DNA of 28,400 nucleotides. Origin: JAQIBY01 sp051747965 (GTDB lineage Bacteria > Bacteroidota > Bacteroidia > Bacteroidales > ML635J-15). The number at the start of each line of letters is the position of its first letter. Position 1 is the first letter of the stretch. Positions 8,355 through 16,772 of this stretch are shown here, piece by piece. A model generated the notes under the pieces. The model saw only the letters and a program-made list of their open reading frames with translations. It was not told where the DNA came from and searched no databases. The translations under genes and the position numbers were made by a program. The DNA lies in the NCBI GenBank assembly GCA_051747965.1, contig JBNJGS010000031.1, positions 1 through 28,400 on the forward strand. The letters run 5' to 3'.

Positions 8355-8497
8355 ACATCATATTTATAGACAATTAATCAAAAATTGCAATCAGACAACC
8401 TCGGCACAAAGCACATGATAACTGAGAATAAGGTCAAATATGGGAAAGAGAATTTTTACAAAAATATAAAATTATAAACATCAGATTTTTTTGACTA

Positions 8498-9517
8498 TTA
8501 CGTCTTTTCACTAGCCGCCCCGGATTCATCCGGCATATCGATATAAGTTTCAAGCAGAATGGATTCATTTTCGGGAACGAAGCTGACTTCCATCAGCTCA
8601 TAGGGCAACAATACTGTTTCTCCCTTCTCCATTGAAATACTTCCATGCTCCCACTTCAACGCCAGCTTTCCCTTGACACAGATGAGCACAACAAAAGAAT
8701 TGCAGGACAGATAAGATTTGGTCAGATCATTTTTCAGGTGAATGTAATTGGTTACAAAGTACTCTGAAGAAATGATTCTGGCAGGTTTATCTGTTTCATC
8801 GCGATAATCTGTACGGGCTTTATCCACCGGGGAATAATCGATAACATCCCTTGCGAGTTCTGTGTGGAGTTCCCGGCCTTTGCCCTGTTTGTCTTTTCTG
8901 TCCCAGTCATACACACGATATGTAATGTCACTTGTTTGCTGTATTTCTGCAAAAAGAATACCTTTTCCGGTGGCATGAATCCTTCCTGCGGGAATAAAAA
9001 ACACATCACCTGCTTTCACTTCGGTAAAATTCAGGACTTCCACAATTCTATTATCGTTCATACGTGCCACAAACTCTTCTTTGGAAATCTCCTGATTAAA
9101 TCCTGAGATCAGTTCAGAACCGGCGTCTGCCTGAATGACATACCACATTTCGGTTTTACCGTAGGCATTGTGTCGTTCTCGTGCTGTTTCATCACCGGGA
9201 TGCACTTGCACAGAAAGATTATCATTGGCATCAATGAATTTTATAAGTAAGGGAAACTCATTGCCAAACTTATCGTACACCTGAGGTCCTACCAGGTCAC
9301 CCATGTATATTTCGATCAGTTCCTGCAGGTTATTGCCTTTGAGGAAGCCATTGTCCAGCACAGAAATATTTTCCTGCACAGCACTGATTTCCCATGATTC
9401 ACCGGCATCTTCCGGCGCATCGGTTTTATTGAGTATTGTTTTGAGTTTTTTTCCTCCCCATATCTTGCTTTTAAAGATGGGTTTAAATTTCATTGGGTAT
9501 AATGCCAGTTCTTTCAT
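8498..9517 (-). CDS. manA: Mannose-6-phosphate isomerase, type I (cupin)
   Basis: This 339-residue protein interconverts mannose 6-phosphate and fructose 6-phosphate (EC 5.3.1.8), feeding GDP-mannose and related sugar nucleotides for surface glycans. The zinc ligands are all visible: Gln104 and His106 in QVHPGDE, Glu123 in GKTEMWYVI, and His181 in PAGRIHATG. The conserved SDITYRVYD segment with Arg201 follows. The length fits the short bacterial type I enzymes (about 320 residues), with a C-terminal cupin half. It stands alone on the minus strand, divergent from udk with 140 nt between the starts. ATG 9517 was kept; Met9 is a possible alternative start. Confidence 0.93.
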   Translation of the reverse strand: MKELALYPMKFKPIFKSKIWGGKKLKTILNKTDAPEDAGESWEISAVQENISVLDNGFLKGNNLQELIEIYMGDLVGPQVYDKFGNEFPLLIKFIDANDNLSVQVHPGDETARERHNAYGKTEMWYVIQADAGSELISGFNQEISKEEFVARMNDNRIVEVLNFTEVKAGDVFFIPAGRIHATGKGILFAEIQQTSDITYRVYDWDRKDKQGKGRELHTELARDVIDYSPVDKARTDYRDETDKPARIISSEYFVTNYIHLKNDLTKSYLSCNSFVVLICVKGKLALKWEHGSISMEKGETVLLPYELMEVSFVPENESILLETYIDMPDESGAASEKT

Positions 9518-9657
9518 TGTGGAATATTTTACAAGCTTTGAATAATTATTTGTCTTTGCATGTGCAAAAATCTGAAATTATCTATAATTCTGATCTGATT
9601 TAAAAAATTCTTTATATCTTGAATCAAAATTAACAAAACAGAAGATTAATACAAAGT

Positions 9658-10269
9658 ATGCTGATTGTTGGAATAGCAGGTGGTACAGGCTCAGGAAAAA
9701 CCACAGTGGTAAAAAAAATCGCAGAAAATCTGCCGGAAGGTGAGATTGTATTGATACCTCAGGACTCATATTATAAAGATAACAGTCATCTTCCGCTGAA
9801 GGAGCGCCAGAAAATTAATTTTGATCATCCCAATTCCATTGAATGGACATTATTAAAGAAACACATTCAAAATTTAAAGGCAGGGGAAATCGTGGGTCAG
9901 CCCATTTATTCTTATCTGACTTGTACCCGGGCGGAAGAGACCATTAAGGTTGAGCCGAAGAAGGTCATCATTATAGAAGGAATTCTGTGTCTCAGCGATC
10001 CGGAGTTGCGGGATATGATGGATTTAAAAGTGTTTGTTCATGCAGATGCGGACGACCGGCTGACACGGGTTGTACGGCGGGACATTGTGGAACGGGGAAG
10101 ATCAGTAAACACGGTGCTGGACCGGTATGAGAGGACGGTAAAACCATCACACCTTCAGTTTATTGAGCCAACCAAGAAATATGCTGATATTATTGTACCC
10201 CAGGGAGGTGAGAATAAAATTGCCATTGACATATTAACCCATTTTATCAACCGAAATTTAAATCTTTAA
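9658..10269 (+). CDS. udk: Uridine/cytidine kinase
   Basis: This 203-residue P-loop kinase phosphorylates uridine or cytidine in pyrimidine salvage. It shows the Walker A motif GGTGSGKTT (8-16), the substrate-site segments QDSYYKD and NFDHP, the IIIEG strand, and the RxxRRD lid region. The base-recognition segment reads YSYLTCTR, with Cys where vertebrate and enterobacterial enzymes have His; my recollection is that Bacteroides homologues share this, so it may be a lineage trait. The length matches the family. The next gene starts 4 nt after the stop, so the two are co-transcribed. Start ATG 9658 places the P-loop at the usual distance from the N-terminus. Confidence 0.94.
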   Translation: MLIVGIAGGTGSGKTTVVKKIAENLPEGEIVLIPQDSYYKDNSHLPLKERQKINFDHPNSIEWTLLKKHIQNLKAGEIVGQPIYSYLTCTRAEETIKVEPKKVIIIEGILCLSDPELRDMMDLKVFVHADADDRLTRVVRRDIVERGRSVNTVLDRYERTVKPSHLQFIEPTKKYADIIVPQGGENKIAIDILTHFINRNLNL

Positions 10270-10273
10270 TGAT

Positions 10274-10990
10274 ATGTACGACATTCCTTTAAGCAACATT
10301 TTGTTTTTTGATATTGAAACTGTTCCCGGAACCCCTGAATTCACGGATCTGCCAGAAAACATGCAAAAGTTGTGGGACAGAAAATCCACCTATTTCCGGA
10401 AAGAAGAGGAAACAGCCGGGGATGTATATCAGCGGGCCGGCATTTACGCTGAGTTTGGCAAAATCGTATGCATTTCTGTTGGTCATATCAACCTGAAAAA
10501 CGGAGAAAAGCAGATGCGGCTGAAATCCTATTATGGAGATGATGAAAAAGCATTGCTTAAGGATTTTTCCGGTATGCTGGAAAAATTCTGCCGCAGCGGG
10601 GAAAAATACTTGTGCGGACATAACAGCGCTGAATTTGATATTCCTTATGTCGCCAGGCGTATGCTTGTCAATCAGGTACCCTTGCCTGACCTGTTAAATC
10701 TTGCAGGCAAAAAACCATGGGAGGTAAAACATCTCGACACCATGCAACTCTGGAAGTTTGGTGATTACAAGCATTACACATCCCTGGATTTACTGACCAG
10801 TATTTTTGGCATTCCCACCCCCAAAGATGACATTGACGGTTCACAGGTAGCCGGTGTTTATTACGATGAAAAAGATGTAAAACGCATAGCACAATACTGT
10901 GAGAAGGATGTTTTGGCCGTGGCTCAGTTGTTTTTGCGGTATCGCTACGAAGAGCTTATCAAGCCGGAACACGCAGAATATTCAGTGTAG
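10274..10990 (+). CDS. Predicted DEDDy 3'-5' exonuclease (PolB-like exonuclease domain)
   Basis: This 238-residue cytoplasmic protein is a stand-alone RNase H-fold 3'-5' exonuclease. The metal-binding residues appear in the expected order: Asp13 and Glu15 in FFDIETVPG, Asp122 in HNSAEFDIPY, and Asp212 with Tyr208 in YCEKD, the Exo III motif of the DEDDy subclass. No polymerase domain is present. Family members resemble the proofreading domain of family B polymerases; the physiological substrate is unknown. It starts 4 nt after udk. Confidence 0.85.
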   Translation: MYDIPLSNILFFDIETVPGTPEFTDLPENMQKLWDRKSTYFRKEEETAGDVYQRAGIYAEFGKIVCISVGHINLKNGEKQMRLKSYYGDDEKALLKDFSGMLEKFCRSGEKYLCGHNSAEFDIPYVARRMLVNQVPLPDLLNLAGKKPWEVKHLDTMQLWKFGDYKHYTSLDLLTSIFGIPTPKDDIDGSQVAGVYYDEKDVKRIAQYCEKDVLAVAQLFLRYRYEELIKPEHAEYSV

Positions 10991-11029
10991 CATTTTTCAT
11001 ATATCCAAGCAAAAGCGGGAATTGAACAC

Positions 11030-11923
11030 ATGAAGAAATTTTTCAATATTTTATTTTACCTGTCCATTGCCGTATTTATCTGGTATCTGACACGTATAGA
11101 TTATCTGGGATTTTCGGATCTGCAGGTGAATTACTGGTATCTTGCCGGAGCTGTTATTTTTTTATGGGCAGGCTTTTATCTCAGCACGCAAAGCTGGTGG
11201 TATGCGCTTCGGATACACAAGATACAGATCAGCCGCCGGACAGCTTTGGCATCGCATGGCTTATCCGTATTTGCCAAATACATTCCCGGCAAGGTTTGGG
11301 TAATACTGGGCAGAGCATCATACATCGCAAAAGACACGCCCATATCAGGGAAAGACAGCTCCATTGTTTCCCTGAAAGAACAACTGATATACATTCTCTG
11401 GGGCCTGATCATCAGCTTTTTCCCTTTACTTAAGTTTGATAATGCCTGGTACATCCCAGTGCTGGTGTTTTTAACCATGGCAGGCATTGCCTTGTTTTTA
11501 TTTCTAAAACCTTTGCACAATCTCATCAGCCGGCTGGTTAAACGCTGGTTTAAAAAGGAGTTAAACATTCCATTACTGACGGTCAAAGGAGCAATGCAGA
11601 TCAGTGGTTATATCATTGCATACTGGGTTTTCTGGATTGCCGGTTTTTATCTTTTGCTCAAGGGGGTTGATATAGAGAATGCATTTCTTGCATCATTCAT
11701 TTTTCCCATCAGTGTTGTGTACGGCATTCTTGCCATCATTGTCCCGGGTGGCATAGGAGTCAGAGAGGGCATCATTGTCAGTCTTCTCATGCTTATGGGC
11801 TGTGATCCGGCAACAGCGACGAGTTTTTCACTGCTGGCTCGTCTGTGGTTTATCAGTGGTGAGGTGTTTATTTTCCTGGCGGCACTCGTATATAAGCCCC
11901 AGAAATCACAACATCATTTATAA
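11030..11923 (+). CDS. Flippase-like multispanning membrane protein (LPG synthase TM / UPF0104 type)
   Basis: This 297-residue protein has about eight hydrophobic segments and the two hallmark motifs of the lysylphosphatidylglycerol-synthase transmembrane-like family: KYIPGKVW near residues 84-91 and PGGIGVREG near 240-250. Such proteins are often linked to glycosyltransferases and are suspected to move lipid-linked substrates across the inner membrane, but the exact activity is not known. The gene is 39 nt after the exonuclease gene, and its 3' end overlaps by 10 bp the 3' end of the convergent GT2 gene. Confidence 0.8.
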   Translation: MKKFFNILFYLSIAVFIWYLTRIDYLGFSDLQVNYWYLAGAVIFLWAGFYLSTQSWWYALRIHKIQISRRTALASHGLSVFAKYIPGKVWVILGRASYIAKDTPISGKDSSIVSLKEQLIYILWGLIISFFPLLKFDNAWYIPVLVFLTMAGIALFLFLKPLHNLISRLVKRWFKKELNIPLLTVKGAMQISGYIIAYWVFWIAGFYLLLKGVDIENAFLASFIFPISVVYGILAIIVPGGIGVREGIIVSLLMLMGCDPATATSFSLLARLWFISGEVFIFLAALVYKPQKSQHHL

Positions 11924-13014
11924 AGCCGTTCATTGTCCTGAATATCCATCCACATAGCAAATAGCAGAGACTGGAATGAAAAAATTATCAAAAAGATAAA
12001 AATCAGGAGGATGGAATTCGGTGTGGTTTGGTTGATCGTAAAGGCATTGTCCAGAATATAAACAAGAAAAGGCAGAGAGGCAGCAAACAACAAGAAAGAA
12101 AAAGCGTAAAGCAAAAACAAGGGGTGGAAGTTTCTGACGAAATATTTCTGCCACAATCGCTTAAAAAAAGAACGAAGCAACAACCATGATATTTTCGGGA
12201 TCACCTTACGGATTTTCATTTTGCTTTGTTCACCCACACGGTAAACAGGTTTAATGGGTATTTCTCTGAGTGTACTACCGGCGATATTGAGTTTAACCAG
12301 CATATCATTCGGCATGCCGTAGCGGGGATAAATCTTGTACAATTCTATGGCATTGAGGGCTGCAAGGGATATTGCCGTATAACCGGTTTGTGTATCAGAA
12401 ACGCGCCAGTATCCGGATGCTATTTTTGTCAGTATGGAAAGCACTGAATTGCCAAAGAACCGATGCCGGGGAATCACCATGCGGGCAGATTGGTGAATCA
12501 GGCGGTTACCTTTGACATAATCCACATCATCATCAATAACAGGCAGGCAAATGGATTCCAGCTCAGAGGGGTCCATCTGACCGTCCCCGGCCATGACAGC
12601 AGTACAGTCAACATTCATGTCTTTGCACCATTTGTAGCCTGTGGCAATGGCAGCACCCACGCCACCATTATCGAGATGGTTGATAAGTATGATACGGTCG
12701 TTTTCCGGGCTTTCATTGACAATTTCAGAACGGGTAAACCAGGCTTTTTCCTTTTGAGACATTTCCCACACCACCTGCTCGGCTTCGTTGTATCTGTTGG
12801 CTTCTGGTTTATGCTCAGCAATTGACGGATTTGACCAGTCTTTTTCATCTTTGCGAATACACTGGTGTACAACTTCGTTTGTTTTGTCCTTTGACTTATC
12901 GTTGACAATGACAATACGATCAACAAAATCCGGCATGGTATTGATCACCATTTCGATCTGGCTTTCCTCATTATAGGCCGGCACAACGACAGCAATTGTT
13001 TTATTTTTGAGCAT
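11914..13014 (-). CDS. Membrane-anchored family 2 glycosyltransferase (DPM1/polyprenyl-phosphate type)
   Basis: This 366-residue protein has a GT-A fold domain at the N-terminus: nucleotide-sugar motif VVVPAYNEE (9-17), IVIVNDKSKDKT (35-45), the glycine-rich NGGVGAA (116-122), and the metal-binding AGDGQMDP (142-149). Two or three hydrophobic segments follow at about 285-360 and anchor it in the inner membrane. Such enzymes usually move a sugar from a nucleotide donor to polyprenyl phosphate or another lipid. An insertion of about 60 polar residues (46-107) lies between the first two strands of the usual core. The gene starts 3 nt after the upstream membrane-protein gene, so the two act together; donor and acceptor are unknown. 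Confidence 0.88.
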   Translation of the reverse strand: MLKNKTIAVVVPAYNEESQIEMVINTMPDFVDRIVIVNDKSKDKTNEVVHQCIRKDEKDWSNPSIAEHKPEANRYNEAEQVVWEMSQKEKAWFTRSEIVNESPENDRIILINHLDNGGVGAAIATGYKWCKDMNVDCTAVMAGDGQMDPSELESICLPVIDDDVDYVKGNRLIHQSARMVIPRHRFFGNSVLSILTKIASGYWRVSDTQTGYTAISLAALNAIELYKIYPRYGMPNDMLVKLNIAGSTLREIPIKPVYRVGEQSKMKIRKVIPKISWLLLRSFFKRLWQKYFVRNFHPLFLLYAFSFLLFAASLPFLVYILDNAFTINQTTPNSILLIFIFLIIFSFQSLLFAMWMDIQDNERLYK

Positions 13015-13017
13015 ACA

Positions 13018-14799
13018 TCAATGGTTTTGGGTTTGTAAATGCATATACATGATATCCAGGTAGTACATATCTTCAAGGGAGACACCTCTTTTTTTGGCCT
13101 TTTCCTTAATTTTTTCCGGCCATTCCTGATGTGAATTGATAAATTTGGTTTTTTCAAGTATGTAATTCTCCAGCGAAAATTTATAAACAGCTCCATGGTT
13201 CTTTTCTGTCTTCCCGGCCAGTTCATAAAATGCCAGGGTTTTTTGTTTTAACCCACTGTATTTTTCGTTGTTTAAAAAATTGTGATGACCATACACGACC
13301 ACATAATCAATTGGCCTTATTTTACCGTTTTCAGACCCATCGAACCACATGGTTTCAATCTCATGTGGCGGATATAAACCTATGTAGGATTTTGGTGCTT
13401 CATCATAGTTCCATACAACAGGAAAATGTCCCAGGTTTTGTGGAGAATTCAAACAGACAAGGGGTTTCTCAGCACCAACATAACATCCGTAATGCAGGTT
13501 ATTCCACACTTCGTGACATCGCAGTGTGATATAAGTGGAGTTTGGTTTCATAAAATCCTGCACATGCATAAAATCTGTAATTATTTGGTTTTGTTTTTTA
13601 AACGGATGCTTTCTTACATTATACATGCCGACACTATAAACAATTACTGACACGACAATCAGAACGTGAATCCATTTTGGATAATTTTGTATAGCAAGAA
13701 AGGCAACACAGGAAAACAGAAAAAACACCAGAATCCTGTTTGAAACATTGCCGGTTCCAAATGTATTGGGAAAAACAAAATAAAAAACCAATATGGCAAG
13801 GCATATCAATCCCCAGAAATAGACATATCTTTGTTTGCCATCTGATTCCGGAGTATTACGGTACTTTTGAACGATTGCATAAACAAGAGCAATAAGTAGC
13901 AGCGAAGCCATAACCCAGAAGAAATATACATTCCAGGGGCCCTCTTTTTCATGAGTAAAACCAACCAGTACGGACAAATTCGTGAATGTCTGCCATAATT
14001 CTGAGAAAGATTTACTTACAACCTCACCAAGGCTTGTTCCTTTATTCAGAGTAAAGACATGTTTTACATACACAACAGCCAGCACCAGCGCAGGCAATAA
14101 TACCAGCAAAGTTTTGACAATTCTTGTTATACCATGCTTAAGATAAATTTTCCGGGTTTTGATCCAGGTAAATACCTGATCAAAAACAAGCCACCCGAAT
14201 ACAACAGCAAGAGTAAAAGAAAATACAATCATGTGTGAAAAAAAAGCAAGTAAAAACAAGATGCTCAACACAAGCCAGTGTTTTGTCTGCATATTTTTAA
14301 TGTGTCGAAAAAAATATCCCAGTAAAAGAAACACAACCGGCCAGGCAATAATGAATGCATAATATCCCATGAAATAATAGCTGTTATACACAACCGGGAG
14401 TATCAGAATTGTTGTGTAGAGAGCCTGGGGATTAAACGCCCGAATCATATACCGGAACAATAAAGGCGTTGCGATAAGATACAGAAGCAGAAACATTTTA
14501 TCCGCAAGCCAGGCAGGGAAAATCAGGTTAAACGAACTCAGCAAAGTATGAGCTGTCCAGTATCCAACAATCACATCATTGATTTCAAAGAATCTCTGAA
14601 CAAAATCGTTTCCTTTAAGTATCTGCCCAATTACATTGGAGTTATATAAATGCTGAGCACCATCAAGGGAAGGAGTATACTTAAAAACGAAAAGGTATGC
14701 AGCATTCAGTATGGTCAGAAAAAAAACAACACCGAATTCCACCTTTGTCTGTGAAAGGTTTTTTAAGAATCCTGAGGTTTTTGCTTTGGTTTTGATCAT
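13018..14799 (-). CDS. Large GT-C-like integral membrane protein with conserved C-terminal tail
   Basis: From ATG 14799 this protein has 593 residues; a TTG six bases upstream is less likely. About ten hydrophobic helices occupy roughly residues 20-390, followed by a soluble C-terminal part of about 200 residues. The first periplasmic loop carries TPSLDGAQHLYN, with an Asp placed as in GT-C glycosyltransferases, which use lipid-linked sugar donors. I do not recognise a specific family. The last 43 residues carry W...IKEKAKKRGVSLEDM, closely matching the tail of the upstream membrane protein. It is 3 nt upstream of the GT2 gene, so a role in surface-glycan or glycoprotein assembly is inferred. 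Its -7 box TAATTTTG ends only 4 nt before the ATG. Confidence 0.72.
   Translation of the reverse strand: MIKTKAKTSGFLKNLSQTKVEFGVVFFLTILNAAYLFVFKYTPSLDGAQHLYNSNVIGQILKGNDFVQRFFEINDVIVGYWTAHTLLSSFNLIFPAWLADKMFLLLYLIATPLLFRYMIRAFNPQALYTTILILPVVYNSYYFMGYYAFIIAWPVVFLLLGYFFRHIKNMQTKHWLVLSILFLLAFFSHMIVFSFTLAVVFGWLVFDQVFTWIKTRKIYLKHGITRIVKTLLVLLPALVLAVVYVKHVFTLNKGTSLGEVVSKSFSELWQTFTNLSVLVGFTHEKEGPWNVYFFWVMASLLLIALVYAIVQKYRNTPESDGKQRYVYFWGLICLAILVFYFVFPNTFGTGNVSNRILVFFLFSCVAFLAIQNYPKWIHVLIVVSVIVYSVGMYNVRKHPFKKQNQIITDFMHVQDFMKPNSTYITLRCHEVWNNLHYGCYVGAEKPLVCLNSPQNLGHFPVVWNYDEAPKSYIGLYPPHEIETMWFDGSENGKIRPIDYVVVYGHHNFLNNEKYSGLKQKTLAFYELAGKTEKNHGAVYKFSLENYILEKTKFINSHQEWPEKIKEKAKKRGVSLEDMYYLDIMYMHLQTQNH
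13021..13149 (-). other. C-terminal tail shared with the neighbouring GT-C protein (copy A)
   Basis: The tail contains W-x4-IKEKAKKRGVSLEDM-x(n)-Y. It aligns without gaps over about 40 residues with the tail at 14932-15057, identical at Trp, KAKK, GV, EDM and the final His, although the membrane cores look different. See the findings. Confidence 0.6.
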
Positions 14800-14802
14800 A
14801 GA

Positions 14803-14810
14803 CAAAATTA
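14803..14810 (-). promoter_or_regulatory. -7 box TAATTTTG next to the GT-C gene start
   Basis: A perfect TAnnTTTG octamer on the minus strand ends 4 nt before the ATG at 14799. If used, transcription would start at or very near the start codon, giving a leaderless or nearly leaderless mRNA. No clear -33 TTG is seen at the usual distance. Confidence 0.4.
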
Positions 14811-14928
14811 ATATTATTTCTGAGCTTAATTTAAACAGGCTGCCGTTAATTAATCAACTAATAATATTATTTTCATTGTAGGATATTCCTTTTGATAACA
14901 TAGCATTTTACAAATCACAAATAATTTG

Positions 14929-16650
14929 TTAGTGATATTTCTGACCATACATCCGATACACTCTTTGTGCCTCATTTTCAACCATATCTTCAAAATCAAC
15001 ACCAGATTTTTTTGCTTTCGATTCCAATTGCCTTTTCCATCTCCTGGAGGACATTATATTAGCCTTGTACTTCCTGATTTTGAGACGGTCAAAATAAGGC
15101 TCCGCTTCCTTATTTTCAACCAATTCAGAAGCATAAACGTTTAAGAGCGAATCGACTTCCTTTTGACATTTATAAGAAGACAATGAATCATAGAACGGAA
15201 TCTGTTTTTCTTCAACAATAAAATCTACCAGTTCAGATTCTGATATAGCCACTTTTTTAGTCCGATTTGGTTTTCTAACATATATCCCCTCTTGCGCTTT
15301 TTGGTAATGAGGAGTTGTAATTATATGCCAATATTTCTCTGACGGGTAAGATAGCAAAAAATTCTCCCAATACGCTTCCTTATTCATCAGCCAGTAATGG
15401 ATGGCTTTGTTATTGTACTGTCTGATCTGAAAAAGATTAAATGCAGTCAAAGACAACAGCAAAACAATTCCGGCAATTTGAATCCACAGCTTTTTTGCAC
15501 TGAAATACTGCAATAATGCAGCCAGTGGAAAAGCCAGCAAAGCATAAAAATCAATCATTGATCGTTGTCCGAAAGAGCCACCAAACCACCAGCACCACCA
15601 TGAGCTAAGCACATAAATTGCAATGAGAACAACGGAGATTGCAGGCCAAAACAACTGTCGGAAATTTTTCCAAAGGAATACAAACCCGACAAAAGCAAGT
15701 AACATTACCGGGGTATAAACAAACCATCCTTTTCCGTAACCAAAGAGAAATTTAATAATTTGAGGATTGTCAAAAAAGAAAGTCCCTCCAACATCACCGT
15801 ATGAGAAATAAAAAAACCTGCCAAAAACGTATTTCCAATACAAAAACTGGGGTATCCATATCAATACAAAAGACCCAATCATGAGCAATAGTAACTTCCA
15901 CCTGGAAAATATGGTTGTAAGGTTTGTTTTCAGGTCATTGAAGCGACGGACTCCATATAGTGGTATTGCCAGCAATACAATGATATTTGTAGGTCGTATC
16001 AGCGTAAAAAGACCTGCAATAAGTCCAAGCAATATGGTAGATTTGATGGTTTTTCGCTCATGCCATATCATCAAAAGATAAAAGAATATGGCAATTAAAG
16101 CAAAATTATACGCGTGCGGCATTGGTGCTTTATGCGTCACATAAAACAAAAGGTTGGTAGCCAAACCCACCAGCAGTATGGTAATGGCAGTTACCTTTTC
16201 CGAGAAAAACCGCAATAAACCTTTTCTTAAAAATATCAATCCCAAAATGAAGTAAAACCATGAACTTATTACCAATCCAACATGATAGGGAACAGAATAA
16301 CCATTTTGTTCATATTTCGGAGATATGCCGGCATAAACATGGCTTGCCAAAAAAAACGGTGAGTATAAAACAGACAAACCCATGGAAGTTACAATCGCCC
16401 TTTTGCCTTTTTCTGTCTTTACTGTCCATAGCCATTTGGAATAAAAGTCAGGATCTTCATCATAATAACTAAGTGACAGGTCATGCTCAATAAATGTAGC
16501 AGGGAGGTATGCATAATACTGTTTAACATCCCATTGAATTACTCCAGCATCAACATTCCACAATTTATGATTTATGTTGATCACAGGAATGACAACCAAT
16601 AACAGGATAATAGAAATCCAACTGTATTTAATGAATTTATTCCTTCTCAT
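14929..16650 (-). CDS. Large GT-C/GT39-like integral membrane protein with conserved C-terminal tail
   Basis: Starting at ATG 16650 (a TTG at 16668 overlaps the promoter box and is rejected), the protein has 573 residues. A signal-anchor helix near 7-25 is followed by an extracytoplasmic loop with DAGVIQWDVKQYYAYLPA, a loop type common in GT39/DUF2029-like enzymes, then about ten more helices up to about residue 425, and a charged soluble C-terminal domain of about 150 residues. A polyprenyl-linked sugar transfer in the periplasm is the likely role, by analogy only. The last 42 residues resemble the tail of the downstream membrane protein. It is separated from that gene by about 130 nt with its own promoter box, so the two may be expressed separately. 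Confidence 0.72.
   Translation of the reverse strand: MRRNKFIKYSWISIILLLVVIPVININHKLWNVDAGVIQWDVKQYYAYLPATFIEHDLSLSYYDEDPDFYSKWLWTVKTEKGKRAIVTSMGLSVLYSPFFLASHVYAGISPKYEQNGYSVPYHVGLVISSWFYFILGLIFLRKGLLRFFSEKVTAITILLVGLATNLLFYVTHKAPMPHAYNFALIAIFFYLLMIWHERKTIKSTILLGLIAGLFTLIRPTNIIVLLAIPLYGVRRFNDLKTNLTTIFSRWKLLLLMIGSFVLIWIPQFLYWKYVFGRFFYFSYGDVGGTFFFDNPQIIKFLFGYGKGWFVYTPVMLLAFVGFVFLWKNFRQLFWPAISVVLIAIYVLSSWWCWWFGGSFGQRSMIDFYALLAFPLAALLQYFSAKKLWIQIAGIVLLLSLTAFNLFQIRQYNNKAIHYWLMNKEAYWENFLLSYPSEKYWHIITTPHYQKAQEGIYVRKPNRTKKVAISESELVDFIVEEKQIPFYDSLSSYKCQKEVDSLLNVYASELVENKEAEPYFDRLKIRKYKANIMSSRRWKRQLESKAKKSGVDFEDMVENEAQRVYRMYGQKYH
14932..15057 (-). other. C-terminal tail shared with the neighbouring GT-C protein (copy B)
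   Basis: The tail has W-x4-LESKAKKSGVDFEDM and ends in His, matching copy A at 13021-13149 at the Trp, KAKK, GV and EDM positions. In both proteins it is the extreme C-terminus, after the soluble domain. Confidence 0.6.
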
Positions 16651-16665
16651 TTTCCGGATTTTGGC

Positions 16666-16673
16666 CAAAATTA
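16666..16673 (-). promoter_or_regulatory. -7 box TAATTTTG upstream of the second GT-C gene
   Basis: This octamer is identical to the one at 14803-14810 and matches TAnnTTTG. It lies 15 nt before the ATG at 16650, so the leader would be very short. It also rules out the upstream TTG at 16668 as a start, because that codon lies inside the box. No clear -33 element is seen. Confidence 0.45.
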
Positions 16674-16772
16674 ATAATTATTATAAACTTAAGTATACTT
16701 TTACTCTAAAATTCCATTTATACTTAATAGAATAACATCTACCATAGCATTATGCGATCGTTAACCTGCCAT

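Larger units (their letters stand above)
8087..8497. other. Non-coding region between manA and gdhA
   Basis: These 411 AT-rich bases separate manA from gdhA. The gdhA-proximal side holds a candidate promoter (8140-8171). The middle holds a perfect 10-bp inverted repeat (8324-8354) and further CATGAT-core half-sites. No convincing gene is present: a 68-codon frame at 8167-8373 on the minus strand has no family resemblance, an implausible composition and no recognisable start signal. No terminator for manA is obvious. Confidence 0.7.

Noticed and set aside
8167..8373. 68-codon frame on the minus strand between manA and gdhA
   Set aside because: No family resemblance, implausible composition, and it covers the palindromic region and the candidate gdhA promoter; probably chance.
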